This document shows positions 43,821 to 55,300 of a DNA stretch of 64,000 bases, piece by piece. The stretch comes from Cladorhizidae sp. MBARI D1340-BT2 (lineage: Eukaryota; Porifera; Demospongiae; Poecilosclerida; Cladorhizidae), in NCBI GenBank assembly GCA_028752905.1, contig JAQNBH010000007.1, positions 43,844,588 to 43,908,587 of the forward strand, given 5' to 3'. Below the pieces are notes generated by a model. The model had not been told where the DNA came from. It saw nothing but the letters and a program-made list of their open reading frames with translations, and did no database searches. The stretch's first letter is position 1. Each line of letters starts with the position of its first letter. A program made the position numbers and the translations under genes.

Positions 43821-44510
43821 GGAGATGTGCATGCATCAGGAGTGCCAACACTGCAACTAGTGTGTGTGTGTGTGTGTGCCCTAGAGATGTGCGTACATCA
43901 GGAACACTGCAACTAGTGTGTGTGTGTGTGTGTGCCCTAGAGATGTGCATGCATCAGGAGTGCTAACACAGCAACTAGTGTGTGTGTGTGTGTGTGCCCT
44001 AGAGATGTGCGTACATCAGGAGTACTAACACTGCAACTAGTGTGTGTGTGTGTGTGTGCCCTAGAGATGTGCATGCATCAGGAGTGCTAACACTGCAACT
44101 AGTGTGTGTGTGTGTGTGCCCTAGAGATGTGCATGCATCAGGAGTGCTAACACTGCAACTAGTGTGTGTGTGTGTGTGCCCTAGAGATGTGCGTACATCA
44201 GGAACACTGCAACTAGTGTGTGTGTGTGCCCTAGAGATGTGCGTACATCAGGAGTGCCAACACTGCAACTAGTGTGTGTGTGTGTGTGTGCCCTAGAGAT
44301 GTGCATGCATCAGGAGTGCTAACACTGCAACTAGTGTGTGTGTGTGTGTGCCCTAGAGATGTGCGTACATCAGGAACACTGCAACTAGTGTGTGTGTGTG
44401 TGTGCCCTAGAGATGTGCATACATCAGGAACACTGCAACTAGTGTGTGTGTGTGTGTGCCCTAGAGATGTGCATGCATCAGGAGTGCTAACTCAATACGG
44501 CAACTAGTGT
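43821..44510. repeat. about 58 bp minisatellite with GT runs, about 12 copies
   Basis: Units of ACTAGTGTGTGTGTGTGTGC, CCTAGAGATGTGCATGCATC and AGGAGTGCTAACACTGCA. The GT run length varies, and some units lack GTGCTAAC. The minus and plus Cys/Val frames are artefacts. Confidence 0.93.
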
Positions 44511-44524
44511 CTGCGTGTGTACCT

Positions 44525-44570
44525 TAGCCCTAGCCCCAGCCCCAGCCCCAGCCCTAGCCCTAGCCCTAGT
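44525..44570. repeat. CCCTAG / CCCCAG hexamer island
   Basis: About seven hexamers: CCCTAG at both ends with three CCCCAG in the middle. Confidence 0.8.
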
Positions 44571-44632
44571 TGGAGATGTGCATACATCAGGAGTTTTGTG
44601 TGGTGGAAAATCCTTTCTGATTGTCACACCCA

Positions 44633-44965
44633 TGTGTGTGTGTGTGTGTGATGTGAGTAGGTGGAGCTAAGAGACGTGTGTGTGTGTTATGTGTGTGTGT
44701 AGGTGGAGTTAAGAGATGCATGTGTGTGATGTGTGTATGTGGAGAAGTGACATGTGAGTGTGTGTTATGTGTGTAGGTGGAGTTAAGTGACATGTGTGTG
44801 TGTGATGTGTGTAGGTGGAGTTAAGTGCCGTGTGTGTTGTTGTGTGTGTAGGTGGAGTTGAGTGACGTGTGTGATGTGTGTACATGTAGGTGGAGTTAAG
44901 TGCCGTGTGTGTGTGTGTTATGTGTGTAGGTGGAGTTAAGTGACGTGTGTGTGTGATGTGTGTAG
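44633..44965. repeat. Tandem copies of the exon 10 splice acceptor
   Basis: About eight imperfect units of 25-45 bp of the form (GT)n-TAG/GTGGAGTTAAG-TGACG. Decoy AG/GTGGAG junctions lie near 44660, 44702, 44777, 44812, 44852, 44889 and 44930, with a damaged copy at 44738 (TATGTGGAGAAGTG). The true junction is 44965/44966. Most decoys read VELSDV or VELSAV and soon meet TGA. Confidence 0.85.
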
Positions 44966-45175
44966 GTGGAGTTAAGAGAGCTGGAATGCAGGAGGGAGGA
45001 GTATCCTTTAACCAGATCCTTCCTGGAGCTGCTGCTAGTCTTGGTAGAGGTGCCGGTGCCTCCTACCCTCGGCATGGGGCACAGGGTACCCGGCTTCCTT
45101 CCTTACATCCAGTTTGTGAGGGATACTATATTCTTGGAGTTCGACACCCGTGCCTACAGGGACCCCAATGAGAAG
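44966..45175 (+). CDS. NUP205: NUP205 ortholog, exon 10 of window
   Basis: 70 codons, phase 0-0. VELRELECRREEYPLTRSFL, ELLLVLVEVPVPPTLGMGHR, VPGFLPYIQFVRDTIFLEFD and TRAYRDPNEK match the vertebrate block EIESRCEEYPLTRAFCQL, PPGFDPYLQFLRDSVFLRF and RTRAYRRAAEK. I place the start at 44966 rather than at the upstream decoys because only this copy continues into conserved codons. Donor GAGAAG/GTGAGG. Confidence 0.94.
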
Positions 45176-47880
45176 GTGAGGCTAGTGTTCATTAGAGGAA
45201 GTATTAGATTTAAAGTGGTTTCTTATAAAACTCAACAATTGAAAGAATTTTCAAAGTGCGTGGACATGAAACCTACAGCCATGAAAGAGTTTAACATAGA
45301 CACCTGCTCAGCAACCACTCTGTATGGTGGCTACTACACCTGCAGTGATGCTTAGCAACCACTCTGTATGGTGGCTACTGCAGTGATGCTCAGCAACCAC
45401 TCTGTATGATGGCTACTACACCTGCAGTGATGCTTAGCAACCACTCTGTATGGTGGCTACTGCACCTGCAGTGATGCTCAGCAACCACTCTGTATGGTGG
45501 CTACTACACCTGCAGTGATGCTTAGCAACCACTCTGTATGGTGGCTACTACACCTGCAGTGATGCTCAGCAACCACTCTGTATGGTGGCCACTACACCTG
45601 CAGTGATGCTCAGCAACCACTCTGTATGGTGGCTACACCAGCAGTGATGCTTAGCAACCACTCTGTATGGTGGCTACTACACCTGCAGTGATGCTTAGCA
45701 ACCACTCTGTATGGTGGCCACTACACCTGCAGTGATGCTCAGCAACCACTCTGTATGGTGGCTACACCAGCAGTGATGCTTAGCAACCACTCTGTATGGT
45801 GCTGCACCTGCAGTGATGCTTAGCAACCACTCTGTATGGCGGCTACTTCAGCAGCAGTGATGCTTAGCAACCACTCTGTATGGTGGCTACTCCTGCAGTG
45901 ATGCTTAGCAACCACTCTGTATGGTGGCTACTGCACCTGCAGTGATGCTTAGCAACCACTCTGTATGGTGGCTACTGCACCTGCAGTGATGCTCAGCAAC
46001 CACTCTGTATGGTGGCTACTGCACCTGCAGTGATGCTTAGCAACCACTCTGTATGGTGGCTACTGCACCTGCAGTGATGCTTAGCAACCACTCTGTATGG
46101 TGGCTACTGCACCTGCAGTGATGCTCAGCAACCACTCTGTATGGTGGCTACTGCAGTGATGCTTAGCAACCACTCTGTATGGTGGCTCCAGCAGTGATGC
46201 TTAGCAACCACTCTGTATGGTGGCAACTGCACCTGCAGTGATGCTTAGCAACCACTCTGTATGGTGGCTACTGCACCTGCAGTGATGCTTAGCAACCACT
46301 CTGTATGGTGGCTACTGCACCTGCAGTGATGCTCAGCAACCACTCTGTATGGTGGCTACTGCACCTGCAGTGATGCTTAGCAACCACTCTGTATGGTGGC
46401 TACTACACCTGCAGTGATGCTTAGCAACCACTCTGTATGGTGGCTACTGCACCTGCAGTGATGCTTAGCAACCACTCTGTATGGTGGCTCCAGCAGTGAT
46501 GCTTAGCAACCACTCTGTATGGTGGCTACTACACCTGCAGTGATGCTTAGCAACCACTCTGTATGGTGGCTACTGCACCTGCAGTGATGCTCAGCAACCA
46601 CTCTGTATGGTGGCTCCAGCAGTGATGCTCAGCAACCACTCTGTATGGTGGCTACTACACCTGCAGTGATGCTTAGCAACCACTCTGTATGGTGGCTACT
46701 GCACCTGCAGTGATGCTTAGCAACCACTCTGTATGGTGGCTAGTACACCTGCAGTGATGCTCAGCAACCACTCTGTATGGTGGCTACTACACCTGCAGTG
46801 ATGCTTAGCAACCACTCTGTATGGTGGCTACTGCACCTGCAGTGATGCTTAGCAACCACTCTGTATGGTGGCTACTGCACCTGCAGTGATGCTCAGCAAC
46901 CACTCTGTATGGTGGCTACTGCACCTGCAGTGATGCTTAGCAACCACTCTGTATGGTGGCTCCAGCAGTGATGCTTAGCAACCACTCTGTATGGTGGCTA
47001 CTACACCTGCAGTGATGCTTAGCAACCACTCTGTATGGTGGCTAGTACACCTGCAGTGATGCTCAGCAACCACTCTGTATGGTGGCTACTGCACCTGCAG
47101 TGATGCTCAGCAACCACTCTGTATGGTGGCTCCAGCAGTGATGCTCAGCAACCACTCTGTATGGTGGCTACTACACCTGCAGTGATGCTCAGCAACCACT
47201 CTGTATGGTGGCTACTGCACCTGCAGTGATGCTCAGCAACCACTCTGTATGGTGGCTACTACACCTGCAGTGATGCTTAGCAACCACTCTGTATGGTGGC
47301 TACTGCACCTGCAGTGATGCTCAGCAACCACTCTGTATGGTGGCTACACCTGCAGTGATGCTTAGCAACCACTCTGTATGGTGGCTACTACACCTGCAGT
47401 GATGCTCAGCAACCACTCTGTATGGTGGCTACTACACCTGCAGTGATGCTTAGCAACCACTCTGTATGGTGGCTACTGCACCTGCAGTGATGCTAAGCAA
47501 CCACTCTGTATGGTGGCTACTACACCTGCAGTGATGCCTAGCAACCACTCTGTATGGTGGCTACTGCACCTGCAGTGATGCTTAGCAACCACTGTATGGT
47601 GGCTACTACACCTGCAGTGATGCTTAGCAACCACTCTGTATGGTGGCTACTGCACCTGCAGTGATGCTTAGCAACCACTCTGTATGGTGGCTACTGCACC
47701 TGCAGTGATGCTTAGCAACCACTCTGTATGGTGGCTACTGCACCTGCAGTGATGCTCAGCAAAAGCTGATTAAAAGATGAACCCGGTATTTTTTACAAGG
47801 AAATATAGTGGCACGTGTCCTTCCTATGTTTGCATCACATGACAATCACAAGACAACTTGATACTCTCTCTCTGGTGCAG
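45176..47880 (+). other. NUP205 intron 10
   Basis: GTGAGG to CTCTGGTGCAG. After 127 bp of unique sequence it is a single 44 bp array to 47761, then 119 bp of unique sequence to the acceptor. Confidence 0.87.
45303..47761. repeat. 44 bp minisatellite, about 55 copies
   Basis: Units of GATGCTTAGCAACCACTCTG, TATGGTGGCTACTGCACCTG and CAGT. Variants are CTTAG/CTCAG and ACTGC/ACTAC. A shortened class lacks ACTGCACCTG (GGTGGCTCCAGCAG). Every unit has an acceptor-like CACCTGCAG/TG. Confidence 0.95.
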
Positions 47881-48063
47881 TGGGAGGTCGGGCGACTAGC
47901 TCTGGACATCATGCACAAACTGCTTGTGTCCCACGAGATATCTGCGGAGGACTTCACGGAGCACCAGTACAAGTTGCCACAGGGGGGCGTAGCCATCGTC
48001 CCTCAGCCCCCTGGCTACATTCTGCTGGAGCACATGCTTCATGACTCTCCTCTCTTGAAGAAG
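47881..48063 (+). CDS. NUP205: NUP205 ortholog, exon 11 of window
   Basis: 61 codons, phase 0-0. WEVGRLALDIMHKLLVSHEI, SAEDFTEHQYKLPQGG and PPGYILLEHMLHDSPLLKK match vertebrate WEVAEVVLEVFYKLLRDYEP, LEDFVDQFVEL and PPGFSLMYHLLNESPMLEL. Donor AAGAAG/GTGCAA is a weak match to consensus. Confidence 0.94.
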
Positions 48064-48126
48064 GTGCAAGGTCATCGATGTTTGTGTGTGGTTTTGTTTA
48101 ACGTCTTGTGCACTCTCTGACCCCAG
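48064..48126 (+). other. NUP205 intron 11 (63 bp)
   Basis: A minimal intron, GTGCAA to GACCCCAG. Its length is a multiple of three, but it carries an in-frame TGA, so retention would truncate the protein. Confidence 0.9.
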
Positions 48127-48377
48127 GTGTTGGCCATATTGCACAAGGCCTTACAAGTGTTGCTAGCACAAGACCACACCCCTCCTGCCACACCCATTGT
48201 CTGCACAGCGCTGCTGTGTCTTAAATTGCTCGGGGCATCCCTGGAGCGAGAGACCGACTTCCACGATCACCTCCGGAGGGCTGCTGAGCCAAAGAAGGAT
48301 CTGACACCCCTTTACCGACTCCTATCTGAAGTCAACCCCTGCTCTAACAAACCTGATCACATGATCAACATTGCACA
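48127..48377 (+). CDS. NUP205: NUP205 ortholog, exon 12 of window
   Basis: VLAILHKALQVLLAQD, IVCTALLCLKLLGASLERET, DFHDHLRRAAEP and LSEVNPCSNKPDHMINIAQ follow vertebrate LELALSLLEEGVKQL, CLALLNLTLQKENLFMDLL and LQGINPRTKKADNVVNIAR. I end it at GCACA/GTCAGT (phase 2): the two bases CA plus the G that opens exon 13 give Gln where vertebrates have Arg. The donor is followed directly by (GTT)n. Confidence 0.9.
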
Positions 48378-48822
48378 GTCAGTTGTTGTTGTTGTTGTTG
48401 TTGTTGTATGTGGCTTGTAAGGGGAGGGGGAGTGCAATTAATATAATTAATGTACTGTACATTTAGCTTCTTATCTTCTTCAATGGATGTTCATTCAGTT
48501 TGGCTTATTCCTCTCTTCTTACCTTCCTTTGATTCTCCATTTTGACATCCTTCTCTTGCTCCCCTCTCCTCTCTTCCTGTTCTTCTGTCCTCCCCACCAT
48601 CTCCTCACTTCTCTCTTCTTCCCTCTTGCCTTCTCTTCTCTTTTCTCTCCTCCCCTTCACTTTCCTTCCCACCTTCTCCTCACCCATATATTCCTCCTTA
48701 TTATCTTGTCTTCTCCTTTCCTCCCCCTCTCATCTCCCCTTCTTTCACTCTCCTTTCCACCCCTCCCCTCGTCTCTCGCTGTACCTTCTACACCTAATCC
48801 ACCACTCCATTGCTGGTGCCAG
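48378..48822 (+). other. NUP205 intron 12, with pyrimidine-rich tract
   Basis: GTCAGT, then eight GTT triplets (48381-48406). A tract of about 300 bp that is over 80 percent pyrimidine (48490-48800, CTCCTCTCTTCTTCC type) runs to the acceptor GGTGCCAG. No gene. Confidence 0.85.
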
Positions 48823-48943
48823 GTATGTGTGTCTGACCAGATGTCCTCCAGAGTTGGCTTTGGAGGCAGTGAGGGTGTTATGTGGCTTGTGTCAGACCCC
48901 AAAGGCAGGGCTAGATCTTGCAGCTTCCCTGGCAGGAAATAAG
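48823..48943 (+). CDS. NUP205: NUP205 ortholog, exon 13 of window
   Basis: The first G completes the Gln codon. Then YVCLTRCPPELALEAVRVLC and GLCQTPKAGLDLAASLAGNK, matching vertebrate YLYHGNTNPELAFESAKILC and CISCNSNIQIKLVGDF. Donor AATAAG/GTGCAC, phase 0. Confidence 0.92.
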
Positions 48944-49003
48944 GTGCACTCCTTGTGGCAGTCGATGCATACAGTACATAGTTAACTGTGGCTAATGCCA
49001 CCA

Positions 49004-49056
<53 letters not shown>
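48944..49056 (+). other. NUP205 intron 13 with (GT)n acceptor tract
   Basis: 113 bp, GTGCAC to GTGTAG. A run of about 24 GT dinucleotides (49006-49054) directly precedes the AG, so a purine-alternating tract stands where a pyrimidine tract is expected. Confidence 0.88.
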
Positions 49057-49144
49057 GAGGTGTGTGGTGTGGTGGTGCATGGGTTTGTGGAGCACTTGGA
49101 GTGGGAGGAAGAAATGGAGTCACCTGACCCACAACAGGATAAAG
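49057..49144 (+). CDS. NUP205: NUP205 ortholog, exon 14 of window
   Basis: 29 codons plus one base. EVCGVVVHGFVEHLEWEEEM then ESPDPQQDK corresponds to the vertebrate LMAGFVECLDCEDAEEFV region and its acidic loop, shorter here. Donor GATAAAG/GTCAGA, phase 1, completed by exon 15 across 12.8 kb. Confidence 0.87.
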
Positions 49145-49392
49145 GTCAGACCACATCCAGCACCGCATTCCCTTGCCAGTCACTGGGTGAGCCACTGGTA
49201 ACAGGGCTACAGTAAGCCTGAGATCATCCATGAACCTCCAAAGTTTAGTTCCTTGCCTACCTAACCCTTGCCCTGGCCAGTGTTATGTACATAAGGTGGA
49301 AAGGATAGTGGCCAAGAACTTTGAACTATAGCCCTAGCCAGTGTTATGGGGGGCAAGAACTTTGGACTCTGGACTTCCATGGATAATCTTGG

Positions 49393-52300
49393 GATTGTCC
49401 TAGTGTGGTGTTGCTGATGGTGTCCTTGCAGTGATGGTCTGGTGAGGGCACTAGCTATTGTCCTAGTCAGGTGTTGCTGATGGTGTCCTTGCAGTGATGG
49501 TCTGGTGGAGGCACTAGCTATTGTCCTAGTCAGGTGTTGCTGATGGTGTCCTTGCAGTGATGGTCTGGTGAGGACACTAGCTATTGTCCTAGTCAGGTGT
49601 TGCTGATGGTGTCCTTGCAGTGATGGTCTGGTGGGTGGGGACACTAGCTATTGTCCTAGTCAGGTGTTGCTGATGGTGTCCTTTCAGTGATGGTCTGGTG
49701 AGGGCACTAGCTATTGTCCTAGTCAGGTGTTGCTGATGCTATCCTTGCAGTGATGGTCTGGTGGAGACACTAGCTATTGTCCTAGTCAGGTGTTGCTGAT
49801 GGTGTCCTTGCAGTGATGGTCTGGTGAGGGCACTAGCTATTGTCCTAGTCAGGTGTTGCTGATGGTGTCCTTGCAGTGATGGTCTGGTGGGGACACTAGC
49901 TATTGTCCTAGTCAGGTGTTGCTGATGTTGTCCTTGCAGTGATGGTCTGGTGAGGACACTAGCTATTGTCCTAGTCAGGTGTTGCTGATGGTGTCCTTGC
50001 AGTGATGGTCTGGTGAGGACACTAGCTATTGTCCTAGTCAGGTGTTGCTGATGGTGTCCTTGCAGTGATGATCTGATGAGGGCACTAGCTATTGTCCTAG
50101 TCAGGTGTTGCTGATGGTGTCCTTGCAGTGATGGTCTGGTGAGGGCACTAGCTATTGTCCTAGTCAGGTGTTGCTGATGGTGTCCTTGCAGTGATTGTCT
50201 GGTGGGGACACTAGCTATTGTCCTAGTCAGGTGTTGCTGATGCTGTCCTTGCAGTGATGGTCTGGTGAGGGCACTAGCTATTGTCCTAGTCAGGTGTTGC
50301 TGATGGTGTCCTTGCAGTGATGGTCTGGTGGAGGCACTAGCTATTGTCCTAGTCAGGTGTTGCTGATGGTGTCCTTGCAGTGATGGTCTGGTGAGGACAC
50401 TAGCTATTGTCCTAGTCAGGTGTTGCTGATGGTGTCCTTGCAGTGATGGTCTGGTGAGGGCACTAGCTATTGTCCTAGTCAGGTGTTGCTGATGGTGTCC
50501 TTGCAGTGATGGTCTGGTGGGGACACTAGCTATTGTCCTAGTCAGGTGTTGCTGATGGTGTCCTTGCAGTGATGGTCTGGTGGGGACACTAGCTATTGTC
50601 CTACATGTAGTCAGGTGTTGCTGATGGTGTCCTTGCAGTGATGGTCTGGTGGAGGCACTAGCTATTGTCCTAGTCAGGTGTTGCTGATGGTGTCCTTGCA
50701 GTGATGGTCTGGTGAGGGCACTAGCTATTGTCCTAGTCAGGTGTTGCTGATGGTGTCCTTGCAGTGATGGTCTGGTGGGGACACTAGCTATTGTCCTAGT
50801 CAGGTGTTGCTGATGGTGTCCTTGCAGTGATGGTCTGCTGGGGACACTAGCTATTGTCCTAGTCAGGTGTTGCTGATGGTGTCCTTGCAGTGATGGTCTG
50901 GTGGAGGCACTAGCTATTGTCCTAGTCAGGTGTTGCTGATGGTGTCCTTGCAGTGTTGGTCTGGTGGGGACACTAGCTATTGTCCTAGTCAGGTGTTGCT
51001 GATGGTGTCCTTGCAGTGATGGTCTGGTGGAGGCACTAGCTATTGTCCTAGTCAGGTGTTGCTGATGGTGTCCATGCAGTGATGGTCTCGTGGGGACACT
51101 AGATATTGTCCTAGTCAGGTGTTGCTGATGGTGTCCTTGCAGTGATGGTCTGGTGGAGGCACTAGCTATTGTCCTAGTCAGGTGTTGCTGATGGTGTCCT
51201 TGCAGTGATGGTCTGGTGGAGGCACTAGCTATTGTCCTAGTCAGGTGTTGCTGATGGTGTCCTTGCAGTGTTGGTCTGGTGGGGACACTAGCTATTGTCC
51301 TAGTCAGGTGTTGCTGATGGTGTCCTTGCAGTGTTGGTCTGGTGGGGGCACTAGCTATTGTCCTAGTCAGGTGTTGCTGATGGTGTCCTTACAGTGATGG
51401 TCTGGTGAGGGCACTAGCTATTGTCCTAGTCAGGTGTTGCTGATGGTGTCCTTGCAGTGATGGTCTGGTGAGGGCACTAGCTATTGTCCTAGTCATGTGT
51501 TGCTGATGGTGTCCTTGCAGTGATGGTCTAATGAGGACACTAGCTATTGTCCTAGTCAGGTGTTGCTGATGGTGTCCTTGCAGTGATGGTCTGGTGGGGA
51601 CACTAGCTATTGTCCTAGTCAGGTGTTGCTGATGGTGTCCTTGCAGTGATGGTCTGGTGAGGGCACTAGCTATTGTCCTAGTCAGGTGTTGCTGATGGTG
51701 TCCTTGCAGTGATTGTCTGGTGGAGGCACTAGCTATTGTCCTAGTCAGGTGTTGCTGATGGTGTCCTTGCAGTGATGGTCTGGTGAGGGCACTAGCTATT
51801 GTCCTAGTCAGGTGTTGTTGATGGTGTCCTTGCAGTGATGGTCTGGTGGAGGCACTAGCTATTGTCCTAGTCAGGTGTTGCTGATGGTGTCCTTGCAGTG
51901 ATGGTCTGGTGGAGACACTAGCTATTGTCCTAGTCAGGTGTTGCTGATGGTGTCCTTGCAGTGATGGTCTGGTGGGGGCACTAGCTATTGTCCTAGTCAG
52001 GTGTTGCTGATGCTGTCCTTGCAGTGATGGTCTGGTGAGCGCACTAGCTATTGTCCTAGTCAGGTGTTGCTGATGGTGTCCTTGCAGTGATGGTCTGGTG
52101 AGGCACTAGCTATTGTCCTAGTCAGGTGTTGCTGATGGTGTCCTTGCAGTGATGGTCTGGTGGGGACACTAGCTATTGTCCTAGTCAGGTGTTGCTGATG
52201 GTGTCCTTGCAGTGATGGTCTGGTGGGCGCACTAGCTATTGTCATAGTCAGGTGTTGCTGATGGTGTCCTTGCAGTGATGGTGTGGTGGAGGCACTAGCT

Positions 52301-55300
52301 ATTGTCCTAGTCAGGTGTTGCTGATGGTGTCCTTGCAGTGATGGTCTGGTGAGGGCACTAGCTATTGTCCTAGTCAGGTGTTGCTGATGGTGTCCTTGCA
52401 GTGATGGTCTGGTGGGGGCACTAGCTATTGTCCTAGTCAGGTGTTGCTGATGGTGTCCTTGCAGTGATGGTCTGGTGGGGACACTAGCTATTGTCCTAGT
52501 CAGGTATTGCTGATGGTGTCCTTGCAGTGATGGTCTGGTGAGGGCACTAGCTATTGTCCTAGTCAGGTGTTGCTGATGGTGTCCTTGCAGTGATGGTCTG
52601 GTGGGGACACTAGCTATTGTCCTAGTCAGGTGTTGCTGATGCTGTCCTTGCAGTGATGGTCTGGTGGGGGCACTAGCTATTGTCCTAGTCAGGTGTTGCT
52701 GATGGTGTCCTTGCAGTGATGGTCTGGTGGGGACACTAGCTATTGTCCTAGTCAGGTGTTGCTGATGGTGTCCTTGCAGTGATGGTCTGGTGTGGGCACT
52801 AGCTATTGTCCTAGTCAGGTGTTGCTGATGGTGTCCTTGCAGTGATGGTCTGGTGGTGACACTAGCTATTGTCCTAGTCAGGTGTTGCTGATGGTGTCCT
52901 TGCAGTGATGGTCTGGTGTGGGCACTAGCTATTGTCCTAGTCAGGTGTTGCTGATGGTGTCCTTGCAGTGATGGTCTGGTGAGGGCAGCTATTGTCCTAG
53001 TCAGGTGTTGCTGATGGTGTCCTTGCAGTGATGGTCTGGTGGGGGCACTATCTATTGTCCTAGTCAGGTGTTGCTGATGGTGTCTTTGCAGTGATGGTCT
53101 GGTGGGGACACTAGCTATTGTCCTAGTCAGGTGTTGCTGATGGTGTCCTTGCAGTGATGGTCTGGTGGGGGAACTAGCTATTGTCCTAGTCAGGTGTTGC
53201 TGATGCTGTCCTTGCAGTAATGGTCTGGTGGGTACACTAGCTATTGTCCTAGTCAGGTGTTGCTGATGGTGTCCTTGCAGTGATGGTCTGGTGGGGACAC
53301 TAGCTATTGTCCTAGTCAGGTGTTGCTGATGGTGTCCTTGCAGTGATGGTCTGGTGAGGGCACTATCTATTGTCCTAGTCAGGTGTTGCTGATGGTGTCC
53401 TTGCAGTGATGGTCTGGTGAGGGCACTAGCTATTGTCCTAGTCAGGTGTTGCTGATGGTGTCCTTGCAGTGATGGTCTGATGGTGGCACTAGCTATTGTC
53501 CTAGTCAGGTGTTGCTGATGGTGTCCTTGCAGTGATGGTCTGGTAGTGGCACTAGCTATTGTCCTAGTCAGGTGTTGCTGATGGTGTCCTTGTAGTGATG
53601 GTCTGGTGAGGGCACTAGCTATTGTCCTAGTCATGTGTTGCTGATGGTGTCCTTGCAGTGATGGTCTGGTGGGGACACTAGCTATTGTCCTATTTAGGTG
53701 TTGCTGATGGTGTCCTTGCAGTGATGGTCTGGTGAAGGCACTAGCTATTGTCCTAGTCAGGTGTTGCTGATGGTGTCCTTGCAGTGATGGTCTGGTGGGT
53801 ACACTAGCTATTGTCCTAGTCAGGTGTTGCTGATGCTGTCCTTGCAGTGATGGTCTGGTGGGGGCACTAGCTATTGTCCTAGTCAGGTGTTGCTGATGGT
53901 GTCCTTGCAGTGATGGTCTGGTGAGGGCACTAGCTATTGTCCTAGTCAGGTGTTGCTGATGGTGTCCTAGCAGTGATTGTCTGGTGGGGACACTAGCTAT
54001 TGTCCTAGTCAGGTGTTGCTGATGGTGTCCTTGCAGTGATGGTCTGGTGTGGGCACTAGCTATTGTCCTAGTCAGGTGTTGCTGATGGTGTCCTTGCAGT
54101 GATGGTCTGGTGGTGACACTAGCTATTGTCCCAGTCAGGTGTTGCTGATGGTGTCCTTGCAGTGTTGGACTGGTGGGGGCACTAGCTATTGTCCCAGTCA
54201 GGTGTTGCTGATGGTGTCCTTGCAGTGATGGTCTGGTGAGGGCACTAGCTATTGTCCTAGTCAGGTGTTGCTGATGCTGTCCTTGCAGTGATGGTCTGGT
54301 GAGGGCACTAGCTATTGTCCTAGTCAGGTGTTGCTGATGCTGTCCTTGCAGTGATGGTCTGGTGGGGGCACTAGCTATTGTCCTAGTCATGTGTTGCTGA
54401 TGGTGTCCTTGCAGTGATGGTCTGGTGGGGACACTAGCTATTGTCCTAGTCAGGTGTTGCTGATGGTGTCCTTGCAGTGATGGTCTGGTGGGGACACTAG
54501 CTATTGTCCTAGTCAGGTGTTGCTGATGGTGTCCTTGTAGTGATGGTCAGGTGGGGACACTAGCTATTGTCCTAGTCAGGTGTTGCTGATGGTGTCCTTG
54601 AAGTGATCGTCTGGTGGTGACACAGCTATTGTCCTAGTCAGGTGTTGCTGATGGTGTCCTTGCAGTGATGGTCTGGTGGGGACACTAGCTATTGTCCTAG
54701 TCAGGTGTTGCTGATGGTGTCCTTGCAGTGATGGTCAGGTGGGGACACTAGTTATTGTCCTAGTCAGGTGTTGCTGATGGTGTCCTTGAAGTGATCGTCT
54801 GGTGGTGACACAGCTATTGTCCTAGTCAGGTGTTGCTGATGGTGTCCTGGCAGTGATGGTCTGGTGAGGGCACTAGCTATTGTCCTAGTCAGGTGTTGCT
54901 GATGGTGTCCTTGCAGTGATGGTCTGGTGGGGGCACTAGCTATTGTCCTAGTCAGGTGTTGCTGATGGTGTCCTTGCAGTGATGGTCTGGTGGGGGCACT
55001 AGCTATTGTCCTAGTCAGGTGTTGCTGATGGTGTCCTTGCAGTGATGGTCTGGTGAGGGCACTAGCTATTGCCCTAGTCAAGTGTTGCTGATGGTGTCCT
55101 TGCAGTGATGGTCTGGTGGAGGCACTAGCTATTGTCCTAGTCAGGTGTTGCTGATGGTGTCCTTGCAGTGATGGTCTGGTGATGGCACTAGCTATTGTCC
55201 TAGTCAGGTGTTGCTGATGGTGTCCTTGCAGTGATGGTCTGGTGAGGGCACTAGCTATTGTCCTAGTCAGGTGTTGCTGATGCTGTCCTTGCAGTGATGG

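Larger units (their letters stand above)
43630..44965 (+). other. NUP205 intron 9
   Basis: GTGAGT to GTGTGTAG. Holds a 58 bp GT-rich array, a CCCTAG/CCCCAG island and an array of copies of the exon 10 acceptor. Confidence 0.87.

Noticed and set aside
48487..48942. Hydrophobic Leu/Ser/Pro-rich protein in intron 12
   Set aside because: The hydrophobicity comes from a pyrimidine-rich intron. Only the last 40 codons of one frame are real, and they belong to NUP205 exon 13.
52060..54390. 776-codon minus-strand frame as a repeat-protein gene
   Set aside because: It is the 63 bp (21-codon) intronic array read backwards, lacks non-repeat ends and is antisense inside NUP205 intron 14.
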